NCBI GenBank assembly: GCA_035048495.1
Contig: CM068547.1
Coordinates: 35,447,289-35,511,288, forward strand
DNA from: Euptelea pleiosperma
Lineage: Eukaryota; Streptophyta; Magnoliopsida; Ranunculales; Eupteleaceae
DNA: 64,000 nucleotides
Direction: 5' to 3'
How positions within the stretch are numbered: the stretch's first letter is position 1; each line of letters starts with the position of its first letter. The notes under the pieces are model-generated. The model was not told the origin of the DNA and ran no database searches. It saw only the letters and a list, made by a program, of their open reading frames with translations. Position numbers and translations under genes: made by a program. Of this stretch, positions 24,989-39,153 are shown piece after piece.

Positions 24989-25874
24989 GTCCAGTTGCGA
25001 AAAAGTCACAAGTTATAGGCTTCGGAATGTAACACACAAACTGAGTCCAATCTGAGACGTTGATGCACGGATGGAGCTAACTTGTTTCGACTGTCAAGAA
25101 TCTTGTTCCAATACATCAAATCTGTTGAAACAATAGTAATGGAAGAGTTTGAGTCCAAAATAAGAGGTCCGGTTGCGAAAATGTCACAAGTTATAGCCTT
25201 CGGAATATAACACACAAACTGAGTCCAATTTGAGACATTGACGCATGGATGGAGCTAACTCGTTTCGACGGTCCCAAATCATGTTCCAACACTTAAAATC
25301 TGTTGAAACAATAGTAATGGAAGAGTTGGAGTCCAATTACGAGGTGTGGTTGCGAAAAATTCACAAGTTATAAGATTCGGAACATAACACACAAACTGAG
25401 TCCAATTTGAGACGTTGACGCACGGATGGAGCTAACTAGTTTCGACTGTCACGAATCTTGTTCCAACACTTCAAATGTGTTGAAACAATAGTAATGGAAG
25501 AGTTTGAGTCCAATTACGAGGTCCGGTTGCGAAAAAGTCACAAGTTATGGGCTTCGGAAGGTAACACACAAACTGAGTCCAATTTGAGACGTTGACGCAC
25601 GGATGGAGCAAACTTCTTTCGACTGTCAAGAATCTTGTCCCAACACTGCAAATGTGTTGAAACAATAGTAATTGAAGAGTTGGAGTCCAATTACGAGGTC
25701 TGGTTGCGAAAAATTCACAAGTTATAAGCTTCGGAATATAACACACAAACTGAGTCCAATTTGAGACGTTGATGCATGGATGGAGCTAACTTGTTTCGAC
25801 GGTCCCAAATCATGTTCCAACACTTAAAATCTGTTGAAAAAATAGTAATGGAAGAGTTAGAGTCCAATTACGAG
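24989..25874 (+). repeat. 6-monomer unit, copy 3, ending in G' C'
   Basis: F C A match copy 2, but the fourth monomer is G' (gtccgg, cacaagttatggg) instead of G, and the fifth has an A-like front with a C-like ggaatataac. No E' follows. The stretch closely matches 13467-14352, so it may be a template for that segment or derived from it. Confidence 0.75.
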
Positions 25875-28800
25875 GTGTGGTTGCGAAAAATTCACAAGTT
25901 ATAAGCTTCGGAACGTAACACACAAACTGAGTCCAATTTGAGACGTTGACGCACGGATGGAGCTAACTAGTTTCGACTGTCACGAATCTTGTTCCAACAC
26001 TTCAAATGTGTTGAAACAATAGTAATGGAAGAGTTTGAGTCCAATTACGAGGTCCGGTTGCGAAAAAGTCACAAGTTATGGGCTTCGGAAGGTAATACAC
26101 AAACTAAGTCCAATTTGAGACGTTGACGCACGGATGGAGCAAACTTCTTTCGACTGTCAAGAATCTTGTCCCAACACTGCAAATGTGTTGAAACAATAGT
26201 AATTGAAGAGTTGGAGTCCAATTACGAGGTCTGGTTGCGAAAAATTCACAAGTTATAAGCTTCGGAACGTAACACACAAACTGAGTCCAATTTGAGACGT
26301 TGACGCACGGATGGAGCTAACTTGTTTCGACTGTCACGAATCTTGTTCCAACACTTCAAATGTGTTGAAACAATAGTAATGGAAGAGTTTGAGTCCAATT
26401 ACGAGGTATGGTTGCGAAAAAGTCACAAGTTATAAGCTTCGGAATGTAATACACAAACTGAGTCCAATTTGAGACGTTGACGCACGGATGGAGCAAACTT
26501 CTTTCGACTGTCAAGAATCTTGTCCCAACACTGCAAATGTGTTGAAACAATAGTAATGGAAGAGTTTGAGTCCAAAATAAGAGGTCTGGTTGCGAAAACG
26601 TCACAAGTTATAGCCTTCGGAATATAACACACAAACTGAGTCCAATTTGAGACGTTGACGCATGGATAGAGCTAACTTGTTTCGACGGTCCCAAATCATG
26701 TTCCAACACTTAAAATCTGTTGAAACAATTGTAATGGAAGAGTTTGAGTCAAATTACGAGCTCTGGTTGCGAAAACGTCACAAGTTATAGGCTTCGGAAT
26801 GTAACACACAAACTGAGTATAATTAGAGACATTGACGAACGGATGGAGCAAACTTCTTTCGACTGTCCCGAATTTTACTCCAACACTTCAAATGTGTTGA
26901 AACAATAGTAATGGAAGAGTTTGAGTCCAATTACGAGGTCCAGTTGCGAAAAAGTCACAAGTTATAGGCTTCGGAATGTAACACACAAACTGAGTCCAAT
27001 CTGAGACGTTGATGCACGGATGGAGCTAACTTGTTTCGACTGTCAAGAATCTTGTTCCAATACATCAAATCTGTTGAAACAATAGTAATGGAAGAGTTTG
27101 AGTCCAATTACGAGGTCCGGTTGCGCAAAAGTCACAAGTTATGGGCTTCGGAAGGTAACACACAAACTGAGTCCAATTTGAGACGTTGACGCACGGATGG
27201 AGCAAACTTCTTTCGACTGTCAAGAATCTTGTCCCAACACTGCAAATGTGTTGAAACAATAGTAATTGAAGAGTTGGAGTCCAATTACGAGGTCTGGTTG
27301 CGAAAAATTCACAAGTTATAAGCTTCGGAACGTAACACACAAACTGAGTCCAATTTGAGACGTTGACGCACGGATGGAGCTAACTTGTTTCGACTGTCAC
27401 GAATCTTGTTCCAACACTTCAAATGTGTTGAAACAATAGTAATGGAAGAGTTTGAGTCCAATTACGAGGTATGGTTGCGAAAAAGTCACAAGTTATAAGC
27501 TTCGGAATGTAATACACAAACTGAGTCCAATTTGAGACGTTGACGCACGGATGGAGCAAACTTGTTTCGACTGTCACGAATCTTGTCCCAACACTGCAAA
27601 TGTGTTGAAACAATAGTAATGGAAGAATTCGAGTCTAATTACGAGGTCCGGTTGCGAAAAAGTCACAAGTTATAGGCTTCGGAATGTAACACACAAACTG
27701 AGTCCAATTTGAGACGTTGATGCACGGATTGAGCTAACTTGTTTCGACTGTTAAGAATCTTATTCCAACACATCAAATGTGTTGAAACAATAGTAATGGA
27801 AGAGTTTGAGTCCAATTACATGGTCCGATTGCTAAAAGCCCTTAAGTTATAGGCTTCAGAATGTAACAAACGAACTGAGTCCAATTTGAGACGTTGACGC
27901 ACGGATAGAGCTAACTTGTTTCGACGGTCCCAAATCATGTTCCAACACTTAAAATCTGTTGAAACAATTGTAATGGAAGAGTTTGAGTCAAATTACGAGC
28001 TCTGGTTGCGAAAACGTCACAAGTTATAGGCTTCGGAATGTAACACACAAACTGAGTATAATTAGAGACATTGACGAACGGATGGAGCAAACTTCTTTCG
28101 ACTGTCCCGAATTTTGCTCCAACACTTCAAATGTGTTGAAACAATAGTAATGGAAGAGTTTGAGTCCAATTACGAGGTTCAGTTGCGAAAAAGTCACAAG
28201 TTATAGGCTTCGGAATGTAACACACAAACTGAGTCCAATTTGAGACGTTGATGCACGGATGGAGCTAACTTGTTTCGACTGTCAAGAATCTTGTTCCAAT
28301 ACATCAAATGTGTTGAAACAATAGTAATGGAAGAGTTTGAGTCCAAAATAAGAGGTCCGGTTGCGAAAATGTCACAAGTTATAGCCTTCGGAATATAACA
28401 CACAAACTGAGTCCAATTTGAGACGTTGACGCATGGATGGAGCTAACTTGTTTCGACGGTCCCAAATCATGTTCCAACACTTAAAATCTGTTGAAACAAT
28501 AGTAATGGAAGAGTTGGAGTCCAATTACGAGGTCTGGTTGCGGAAAATTCACAAGTTATAAGCTTCAGAACGTAACACACAAACTGAGTCCAATTTGAGA
28601 CGTTGACGCACGGATGGAGCTAACTAGTTTCGACTGTCACGAATCTTGTTCCAACACTTCAAATGTGTTGAAACAATAGTAATGGAAGAGTTTGAGTCCA
28701 ATTACGAGATCCGGTTGCGTAAAAGTCACAAATTATGGGCTTCGGAAGGTAATACACACACTGAGTCCAATTTGAGACGTTGACGCACGGATGGAGCAAA

Positions 28801-31800
28801 CTTCTTTCGACTGTCAAGAATCTTGTCCCAACACTGCAAATGTGTTAAAACAATAGTAATGGAAGAGTTTGAGTCCAAAATAAGAGGTCTGGTTGCGAAA
28901 ACGTCACAAGTTATAGCCTTCGGAATATAACACACAAACTGAGTCCAATTTGAGACGTTGACGCATGGATAGAGCTAACTTGTTTCGACGGTCCCAAATC
29001 ATGTTCCAACACTTAAAATCTGTTGAAAAAATAGTAATGGAAGAGTTAGAGTCCAATTACGAGGTGTGGTTGCGAAAAATTCACAAGTTATAAGCTTCGG
29101 AACGTAACACACAAACTGAGTCCAATTTGAGACGTTGACGCACGGATGGAGCTAACTTGTTTCGACTGTCACGATTCTTGATCCAACAATTCAAATGTGT
29201 TGAAACAATGGTAATGGAAGAGATTTAGGCCAATTACGAGGTCCGATTGCGAAAAAGTCACAAGTAATAGGCTTCGGAATGTAACACACAAACTGAGTCC
29301 AATTTGAGACGTTGATGCACGGATTGAGCTAACTTGTTTCGACTGTCAAGAATCTTGTTCCAACACATCAAATGTGTTTAAACAATAGTAATGGACGAGT
29401 TTGAGTCCAATTACGAGGTCCGGTTGCGAAAATGTCACAAGTTATAGCCTTCGGAATATAACACACAAACTGAGTCCAATTTGAGACGTTGACGCATGGA
29501 TGGAGCTAACTTGTTTCGACGGTCCCAAATCATGTTCCAACACTTAAAATCTGTTTAAACAATAGTAATTGAAGAGTTGGAGTCCAATTACGAGGTGTGG
29601 TTGCGAAAAATTCACAAGTTATAAGCTTCGGAACGTAACACACAAACTGAGTCCAATTTGAGACGTTGATGCACGGATGGAGCTAACTTGTTTCGACTGT
29701 CAAGAATCTTGTTCCAACACATCAAATGTGTTGAAACAATAGTAATGGAAGAGTTTGAGTCCAAAATAAGAGGTCTGGTTGCGAAAATGTCACAAGTTAT
29801 AGCCTTCGGAATATAACACACAAACTGAGTCCAATTTGAGACGTTGACGCATGGATGGAGCTAACTTGTTTCGACGGTCCCAAATTATGTTCCAACACTT
29901 AAAATCTGTTGAAAAAATAGTAATGGAAGAGTTAGAGTCCAATTACGAGGTGTGGTTGCGAAAAATTCACAAGTTATAAGCTTCGAACGTAACACACAAA
30001 CTGAGTCCAATTTGAGACGTTGACGCACGGATGGAGCTAACTTGTTTCGACTGTCACGATTCTTGATCCAACAATTCAAATGTGTTGAAACAATGGTAAT
30101 GGAAGAGATTTAGGCCAATTACGTGTTCCGATTGCGAAAAAGTCACAAGTTATAGGCTTCGGAATGTAACACACAAACTGAGTCCAATTTGAGACGTTGA
30201 TGTACGGATTGAGCTAACTTGTTTCGACTGTCAAGAATCTTGTTCGAACACATCAAATGTGTTGAAACAATAGTAATGGAAGAGTTTGAGTCCAATTACA
30301 TGGTCCGATTACTAAAAGCCCTTAAGTTATAGGCTTCGGAATGTAACAAACGAACTGAGTCCAATTTGAGACGTTGACGCACGGATAGAGCTAACTTATT
30401 TCGACGGTCCCAAATCATGTTCCAACAATTAAAATCTGTTGAAACAATTGTAATGGAAGAGTTGGAGTCAAATTACGAGCTCTGGTTGCGAAAACGTCAC
30501 AAGTTATAGGCTTTGGAATGTAACACACAAACTGAGTCCAATTAGAGACATTGACGAACGGATGGAGCAAACTTCTTTCGACTGTCCCGAATTTTACTCC
30601 AACACTTCAAATGTGTTGAAACAATAGTAATGGAAGAGTTTGAGTCCAATTACGAGGTCCAGTGGCGAAAAAGTCACAAGTTATAGGCTTCGGAATGTAA
30701 CACACAAACTGAGTCCAATCTGAGACGTTGATGCACGGATGGAGCTAACTTGTTTCGACTGTCAAGAATCTTGTTCCAATACATCAAATCTGTTGAAACA
30801 ATAGTAATGGAAGAGTTTGAGTCCAAAATAAGAGGTCCGGTTGCGAAAATGTCACAAGTTATAGCCTTCGGAATATAACACACAAACTGAGTCCAATTTG
30901 AGACGTTGACGCATGGATGGAGCTAACTTGTTTCGACGGTCCCAAATCATGTTCCAACACTTAAAATCTGTTGAAACAATAGTAATGGAAGAGTTGGAGT
31001 CCAATTATGAGGTGTAGTTGCAAAAAATTCACAAGTTATAAGCTTCGGAACATAACACACAAACTGAGTCCAGTTTGAGACGTTGACGCACGGATGGAGC
31101 TAACTAGTTTCGACTGTCACGAATCTTGTTCCAACACTTCAAATGTGTTGAAACAATAGTAATGGAAGAGTTTGAGTCCAATTACGAGGTCCGGTTGCGA
31201 AAAAGTCACAAGTTATGGGCTTCGGAAGGTAATACACAAACTGAGTCCAATTTGAGACGTTGACGCACGGATGGAGCAAACTTCTTTCGACTGTCAAGAA
31301 TCTTGTCCCAACACTGCAAATGTGTTGAAACAATAGTAATTGAAGAGTTGGAGTCCAATTACGAGGTCTGGTTGCGAAAAATTCACAAGTTATAAGCTTC
31401 GGAACGTAACACACAAACTGAGTCCAATTTGAGACGTTGACGCACGGATGGAGCTAACTTGTTTCGACTGTCACGAATCTTGTTCCAACACTTCAAATGT
31501 GTTGAAACAATAGTAATGGAAGAGTTTGAGTCCAATTACGAGGTATGGTTGCGAAAAAGTCACAAGTTATAAGCTTCGGAATGTAATACACAAACTGAGT
31601 CCAATTTGAGACGTTGACGCACGGATGGAGCAAACTTGTTTCGACTGTCACGAATCTTGTCCCAACACTGCAAATGTGTTGAAACAATAGTAATAGAAGA
31701 ATTCGAGTCTAATTACGAGGTCCGGTTGCGAAAAAGTCACAAGTTATAGGCTTCGGAATGTAACACACAAACTGAGTCCAATTTGAGACGTTGATGCACG

Positions 31801-32073
31801 GATTGAGCTAACTTGTTTCGACTGTTAAGAATCTTATTCCAACACATCAAATGTGTTGAAACAATAGTAATGGAAGAGTTTGAGTCCAATTACATGGTCC
31901 GATTGCTAAAAGCCCTTAAGTTATAGGCTTCGGAATGTAACAAACGAACTGAGTCCAATTTGAGACGTTGACGCACGGATAGAGCTAACTTGTTTCGACG
32001 GTCCCAAATCATGTTCCAACACTTAAAATCTGTTGAAACAATTGTAATGGAAGAGTTTGAGTCAAATTACGAG
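25875..32073 (+). repeat. Transition block, 35 monomers
   Basis: Order is A G' A H C E' F G' A H B' D E' F C A G C A B C A C A B D E F C A G' A H B' D, followed by the hybrid E' at 32074. Type H appears here for the first time in the window, and G' displaces G. F followed by G' near 27115 breaks the usual F-to-C order and marks a junction. The run from about 29.2 to 32.1 kb reappears near 41.5-44.4, 46.8-49.7 and 57.7-60.7 kb, sharing gtgtagttgcaaaaaattc, aagcttcgaacg (one base short), ccagtggcg and attcgagtctaatt. A remnant of the 22-monomer lineage is also present (cacaagtaatagg near 29263). Confidence 0.75.
27469..27645 (+). repeat. Representative type H monomer
   Basis: 177 bp. An A/G mosaic: gtatggttgcgaaaaagtc, ataagcttcggaatgtaatac, gagcaaacttg, cacgaatcttgtcccaac, and an end of gaattcgagtctaatt. 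It is absent from the first 26 kb and recurs near 31.5, 43.8, 49.1 and 60.0 kb. Confidence 0.8.
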
Positions 32074-32250
32074 CTCTGGTTGCGAAAACGTCACAAGTTA
32101 TAGGCTTCGGAATGTAACACACAAACTGAGTCCAATTAGAGACATTGACGAACGGATGGAGCAAACTTCTTTCGACTGTCCCGAATTTTGTTCCAACAAT
32201 TCAAATGTGTTGAAACAATGGTAATGGAAGAGATTTAGGCCAATTACGAG
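32074..32250 (+). repeat. Hybrid monomer E'/A at a duplication junction
   Basis: The first ~115 bases are type E' (attagagacattgacgaacgg, tgtcccgaattttg). The last part is type A (ccaacaattcaaatg, aacaatggtaatgg, agatttaggcc), and a type B monomer follows. Elsewhere E or E' has its own 3' half and is followed by F. The switch lies between about 32185 and 32200, at the left edge of the 13-monomer units. Confidence 0.8.
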
Positions 32251-34551
32251 GTCCGATTGCGAAAAAGTCACAAGTTATAGGCTTCGGAATGTAACACACA
32301 AACTGAGTCCAATTTGAGACGTTGATGCACGGATTGAGCTAACTTGTTTCGACTGTCAAGAATCTTGTTCCAACACATCAAATGTGTTGAAACAATACTA
32401 ATGGACGAGTTTGAGTCCAATTACGAGGTCCGGTTGCGAAAATGTCACAAGTTATAGGCTTCGGAATATAACACACAAACTGAGTCCAATTTGAGACGTT
32501 GACGCATGGATGGAGCTAACTTGTTTCGACGGTCCCAAATCATGTTCCAACACTTAAAATCTGTTTAAACAATAGTAATGGAATAGTTGGAATCCAATTA
32601 CGAGGTGTGGTTGCGAAAAATTCACAAGTTATAAGCTTCGGAACGTAACACACAAACTGAGTCCAATTTGAGACGTTGATGCACGGATGGAGCTAACTTG
32701 TTTCGACTGTCAAGAATCTTGTTCCAACACATCAAATGTGTTTAAACAATAGTAATGGACGAGTATGAGTCCAATTACGAGGTTCGGTTGCGAAAATGTC
32801 ACAAGTTATAGCCTTCGGAATAAAACACACAAACTGAGTCCAATTTGAGACGTTGACGCATGGATGGAGCTAACTTGTTTCGACGGTCCCAAATCATGTT
32901 CCAACACTTAAAATCTGTTGAAAAAATAGTAATGGAAGAGTTAGAGTCCAATTACGAGGTGTGGTTGCGAAAAATTCACAAGTTATAAGCTTCGGAACGT
33001 AACACACAAACTGAGTCCAATTTGAGACGTTGACGCACGGATGGAGCTAACTTGTTTCGACTGTCACGATTCTTGATCCAACAATTCAAATGTGTTGAAA
33101 CAATGGTAATGGAAGAGATTTAGGCCAATTACGAGTTTCGATTGCGAAAAAGTCACAAGTTATAGGCTTCGGAATGTAACACACAAACTGAGTCCAATTT
33201 GAGACGTTGATGCACGGATTGAGCTAACTTGTTACGACTGTCAAGAATCTTGTTCGAACACATCAAATGTGTTGAAACAATAGTAATGGAAGAGTTTGAG
33301 TCCAATTACATGGTCCGATTGCTAAAAGCCCTTAAGTTATAGGCTTCGGAATGTAACAAACGAACTAAGTCCAATTTGAGACGTTGACGCACGGATAGAG
33401 CTAACTTATTTCGACGGTCCCAAATCATGTTCCAACGATTATAATCTGTTGAAACAATTGTAATGGAAGAGTTTGAGTCAAATTACGAGCTCTGGTTGCG
33501 AAAACGTCACAAGTTATAGGCTTTGGAATGTAACACACAAACTGAGTCCAATTAGAGACATTGACGAACGGATGGAGCAAACTTCTTTCGACTGTCCCGA
33601 ATTTTACTCCAACACTTCAAATGTGTTGAAACAATAGTAATAGAAGAGTTTGAGTCCAATTACGAGGTCCAGTTGCGAAAAAGTCACAAGTTATAGGCTT
33701 CGGAATGTAACACACAAACTGAGTCCAATCTGAGACGTTGATGCACGGATGGAGCTAACTTGTTTCGACTGTCAAGAATCTTGTTCCAATACATCAAATC
33801 TGTTGAAACAATAGTAATGGAAGAGTTTGAGTCCAAAATAAGAGGTCCGGTTGCGAAATGTCACAAGTTATAGCCTTCGGAATATAACACACAAACTGAG
33901 TCCAATTTGAGACGTTGACGCATGGATGGAGCTAACTTGTTTCGACGGTCCCAAATCATGTTCCAACACTTAAAATCTGTTGAAACAATAGTAATGGAAA
34001 AGTTGGAGTCCAATTACGAGGTGTGGTTGCGAAAAATTCACAAGTTATAAGCTTCGGAACATAACACACAAACTGAGTCCAATTTGAGACGTTGACGCAC
34101 GGATGGAGCTAACTAGTTTCGACTGTCACGAATCTTGTTCCAACACTTCAAATGTGTTGAAACAATAGTAATGGAAGAGTTTGAGTCCAATTACGAGGTC
34201 CGGTTGCGAAAAAGTCACAAGTTATGGGCTTCGGAAGGTAATACACACACTGAGTCCAATTTGAGACGTTGACGCACGGATGGAGCAAACTTCTTTCGAC
34301 TGTCAAGAATCTTGTCCCAACACTGCAACTGTGTTGAAACAATAGTAATTGAAGAGTTGGAGTCCAATTACGAGGTCTGGTTGCGAAAAATTCACAAGTT
34401 ATAAGCTTCGGAACGTAACACACAAACTGAGTCCAATTTGAGACGTTGAAGCACGGATGGAGCTAACTTGTTTCGACTGTCACGATTCTTGATCCAACAA
34501 TTCAAATGTGTTGAAACAATGGTAATGGAAGAGATTTAGGCCAATTACGAG
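32251..34551 (+). repeat. 13-monomer unit, copy 1 (form X, 2301 bp)
   Basis: Order is B C A C A B D E F C A G' A. Form X is marked by aatactaatgg (32395), ttggaatcc (32587), gagtatgag (32761), gttacgactg (33231), gaactaagtcc (33364), gattataatctg (33436), a C monomer one base short (gcgaaatgtc, 33853), ctgcaactgtg (34323) and gttgaagcacgg (34446). Confidence 0.9.
34198..34374 (+). repeat. Representative type G' monomer
   Basis: 177 bp. Diagnostic: gtccggttgcgaaaaagtc, cacaagttatgggc, ggtaatacacacactgag, cttgtcccaacactgc, ending in ttgaagagttggagtcc. It is followed by an A monomer with gtctgg, unlike type G, which is followed by C. Confidence 0.85.
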
Positions 34552-36852
34552 GTCCGATTGCGAAAAAGTCACAAGTTATAGGCTTCGGAATGTAACACAC
34601 AAACTGAGTCCAATTTGAGACGTTGATGCACGGATTGAGCTAACTTGTTTCGACTGTCAAGAATCTTGTTCCAACACATCAAATGTGTTGAAACAATAGT
34701 AATGGACGAGTTTGAGTCCAATTACGAGGTCCGGTTGCGAAACTGTCACAAGTTATAGGCTTCGGAATATAACACACAAACTGAGTCCAATTTGAGACGT
34801 TGACGCATTGATGGAGCTAACTTGTTTCGACGGTCCCAAATCATGTTCCAACACTTAAAATCTGTTTAAACAATAGTAATTGAAGAGTTGGAGTCCAATT
34901 ACGAGGTGTGGTTGCGAAAAATTCACAAGTTATAAGCTTCGGAACGTAACACACAAACTGAGTCCAATTTGAGACGTTGATGCACGGATGGAGCTAACTT
35001 GTTTCGACTGTCAAGAATCTTGTTCCAACACATCAAATGTGTTGAAACAATAGTAATGGAAGAGTTTGAGTCCAAAATAAGAGGTCTGGTTGCGAAAATG
35101 TCACAAGTTATAGCCTTCGGAATATAACACACAAACTGAGTCCAATTTGAGACGTTGACGCATGGATGGAGCTAACTTGTTTCGACGGTCCCAAATCATG
35201 TTCCAACACTTAAAATCTGTTGAAAAAATAGTAATGGAAGAGTTAGAGTCCAATTACGAGGTGGTTGCGAAAAATTCACAAGTTATAAGCTTCGGAACGT
35301 AACACACAAACTGAGTCCAATTTGAGACGTTGACGCACGGATGGAGCTAACTTGTTTCGAATGTCACGATTCTTGATCCAACAATTCAAATGTGTTGAAA
35401 CAATGGTAATGGAAGAGATTTAGGCCAATTACGAGTTCCGATTGCGAAAAAGTCACAAGTTATAGGCTTCGGAATGTAACACACAAACTGAGTCCAATTT
35501 GAGACGTTGATGCACGGATTGAGCTAACTTGTTTCGACTGTCAAGAATCTTGTTCGAACACATCAAATGTGTTGAAACAATAGTAATGGAAGAGTTTGAG
35601 TCCAATTACATGGTCCGATTGCTAAAAGCCCTTAAGTTATAGGCTTCGGAATGTAACAAACGAACTGAGTCCAATTTGAGACGTTGACGCACGGATAGAG
35701 CTAACTTATTTCGACGGTCCCAAATCATGTTCCAACGATTAAAATCTGTTGAAACAATTGTAATGGAAGAGTTGGAGTCAAATTACGAGCTCTGGTTGCG
35801 AAAACGTCACAAGTTATAGGCTTTGGAATGTAACACACAAACTGAGTCCAATTAGAGACATTGACGAACGGATGGAGCAAACTTCTTTCGACTGTCCCGA
35901 ATTTTACTCCAACACTTCAAATGTGTTGAAACAATAGTAATGGAAGAGTTTGAGTCCAATTACGAGGTCCAGTTGCGAAAAAGTCACAAGTTATAGGCTT
36001 TGGAATGTAACACACAAACTGAGTCCAATCTGAGACGTTGATGCACGGATGGAGCTAACTTGTTTCGACTGTCAAGAATCTTGTTCCAATACATCAAATC
36101 TGTTGAAACAATAGTAATGGAAGAGTTTGAGTCCAAAATAAGAGGTCCGGTTGCGAAAATGTCACAAGTTATAGCCTTCGGAATATAACACACAAACTGA
36201 GTCCAATTTGAGACGTTGACGCATGGATGGAGCTAACTTGTTTCGACGGTCCCAAATCATGTTCCAACACTTAAAATCTGTTGAAACAATAGTAATGGAA
36301 GAGTTGGAGTCCAATTACGAGGTGTGGTTGCGAAAAATTCACAAGTTATAAGCTTCGGAACATAACACACAAACTGAGTCCAATTTGAGACGTTGACGCA
36401 CGGATGGAGCTAACTAGTTTCGACTGTCACGAATCTTGTTCCAACACTTCAAATGTGTTGAAACAATAGTAATGGAAGAGTTTGAGTCCAATTACGAGGT
36501 CCGGTTGCGAAAAAGTCTCAAGTTATGGGCTTCGGAAGGTAATACACACACTGAGTCCAATTTGAGACGTTGACGCACGGATGGAGCAAACTTCTTTCGA
36601 CTGTCAAGAATCTTGTCCCAACACTGCAAATGTGTTGAAACAATAGTAATTGAAGAGTTGGAGTCCAATTACGAGGTCTGGTTGCGAAAAATTCACAAGT
36701 TATAAGCTTCGGAACGTAACACACAAACTGAGTCCAATTTGAGACGTTGACGCACGGATGGAGCTAACTTGTTTCGACTGTCACGATTCTTGATCCAACA
36801 ATTCAAATGTGTTGAAACAATGGTAATGGAAGAGATTTAGGCCAATTACGAG
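34552..36852 (+). repeat. 13-monomer unit, copy 2 (form Y, 2301 bp)
   Basis: Same order and length as form X but with its own variants: gaaactgtcac (34739), cgcattgatgg (34804), gaggtggttgcg with two bases missing (35258), cgaatgtcacg (35357), type F with ggctttgg (35997) and aaagtctcaag in G' (36513). Confidence 0.9.
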
Positions 36853-39153
36853 GTCCGATTGCGAAAAAGTCACAAGTTATAGGCTTCGGAATGTAACACA
36901 CAAACTGAGTCCAATTTGAGACGTTGATGCACGGATTGAGCTAACTTGTTTCGACTGTCAAGAATCTTGTTCCAACACATCAAATGTGTTGAAACAATAC
37001 TAATGGACGAGTTTGAGTCCAATTACGAGGTCCGGTTGCGAAAATGTCACAAGTTATAGGCTTCGGAATATAACACACAAACTGAGTCCAATTTGAGACG
37101 TTGACGCATGGATGGAGCTAACTTGTTTCGACGGTCCCAAATCATGTTCCAACACTTAAAATCTGTTTAAACAATAGTAATGGAATAGTTGGAATCCAAT
37201 TACGAGGTGTGGTTGCGAAAAATTCACAAGTTATAAGCTTCGGAACGTAACACACAAACTGAGTCCAATTTGAGACGTTGATGCACGGATGGAGCTAACT
37301 TGTTTCGACTGTCAAGAATCTTGTTCCAACACATCAAATGTGTTTAAACAATAGTAATGGACGAGTATGAGTCCAATTACGAGGTTCGGTTGCGAAAATG
37401 TCACAAGTTATAGCCTTCGGAATATAACACACAAACTGAGTCCAATTTGAGACGTTGACGCATGGATGGAGCTAACTTGTTTCGACGGTCCCAAATCATG
37501 TTCCAACACTTAAAATCTGTTGAAAAAATAGTAATGGAAGAGTTAGAGTCCAATTACGAGGTGTGGTTGCGAAAAATTCACAAGTTATAAGCTTCGGAAC
37601 GTAACACACAAACTGAGTCCAATTTGAGACGTTGACGCACGGATGGAGCTAACTTGTTTCGACTGTCACGATTCTTGATCCAACAATTCAAATGTGTTGA
37701 AACAATGGTAATGGAAGAGATTTAGGCCAATTACGAGTTTCGATTGCGAAAAAGTCACAAGTTATAGGCTTCGGAATGTAACACACAAACTGAGTCCAAT
37801 TTGAGACGTTGATGCACGGATTGAGCTAACTTGTTACGACTGTCAAGAATCTTGTTCGAACACATCAAATGTGTTGAAACAATAGTAATGGAAGAGTTTG
37901 AGTCCAATTACATGGTCCGATTGCTAAAAGCCCTTAAGTTATAGGCTTCGGAGTGTAACAAACGAACTAAGTCCAATTTGAGACGTTGACGCACGGATAG
38001 AGCTAACTTATTTCGACGGTCCCAAATCATGTTCCAACGATTATAATCTGTTGAAACAATTGTAATGGAAGAGTTTGAGTCAAATTACGAGCTCTGGTTG
38101 CGAAAACGTCACAAGTTATAGGCTTTGGAATGTAACACACAAACTGAGTCCAATTAGAGACATTGACGAACGGATGGAGCAAACTTCTTTCGACTGTCCC
38201 GAATTTTACTCCAACACTTCAAATGTGTTGAAACAATAGTAATAGAAGAGTTTGAGTCCAATTACGAGGTCCAGTTGCGAAAAAGTCACAAGTTATAGGC
38301 TTCGGAATGTAACACACAAACTGAGTCCAATCTGAGACGTTGATGCACGGATGGAGCTAACTTGTTTCGACTGTCAAGAATCTTGTTCCAATACATCAAA
38401 TCTGTTGAAACAATAGTAATGGAAGAGTTTGAGTCCAAAATAAGAGGTCCGGTTGCGAAATGTCACAAGTTATAGCCTTCGGAATATAACACACAAACTG
38501 AGTCCAATTTGAGACGTTGACGCATGGATGGAGCTAACTTGTTTCGACGGTCCCAAATCATGTTCCAACACTTAAAATCTGTTGAAACAATAGTAATGGA
38601 AAAGTTGGAGTCCAATTACGAGGTGTGGTTGCGAAAAATTCACAAGTTATAAGCTTCGGAACATAACACACAAACTGAGTCCAATTTGAGACGTTGACGC
38701 ACGGATGGAGCTAACTAGTTTCGACTGTCACGAATCTTGTTCCAACACTTCAAATGTGTTGAAACAATAGTAATGGAAGAGTTTGAGTCCAATTACGAGG
38801 TCCGGTTGCGAAAAAGTCACAAGTTATGGGCTTCGGAAGGTAATACACACACTGAGTCCAATTTGAGACGTTGACGCACGGATGGAGCAAACTTCTTTCG
38901 ACTGTCAAGAATCTTGTCCCAACACTGCAACTGTGTTGAAACAATAGTAATTGAAGAGTTGGAGTCCAATTACGAGGTCTGGTTGCGAAAAATTCACAAG
39001 TTATAAGCTTCGGAACGTAACACACAAACTGAGTCCAATTTGAGACGTTGAAGCACGGATGGAGCTAACTTGTTTCGACTGTCACGATTCTTGATCCAAC
39101 AATTCAAATGTGTTGAAACAATGGTAATGGAAGAGATTTAGGCCAATTACGAG
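36853..39153 (+). repeat. 13-monomer unit, copy 3 (form X, 2301 bp)
   Basis: Repeats the form X markers at an offset of 4602 bp from copy 1: aatactaatgg (36997), gagtatgag (37363), gttacgactg (37833), gattataatctg (38038), gcgaaatgtc (38455), ctgcaactgtg (38925). A small difference is cggagtgtaac near 37950. Confidence 0.9.
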
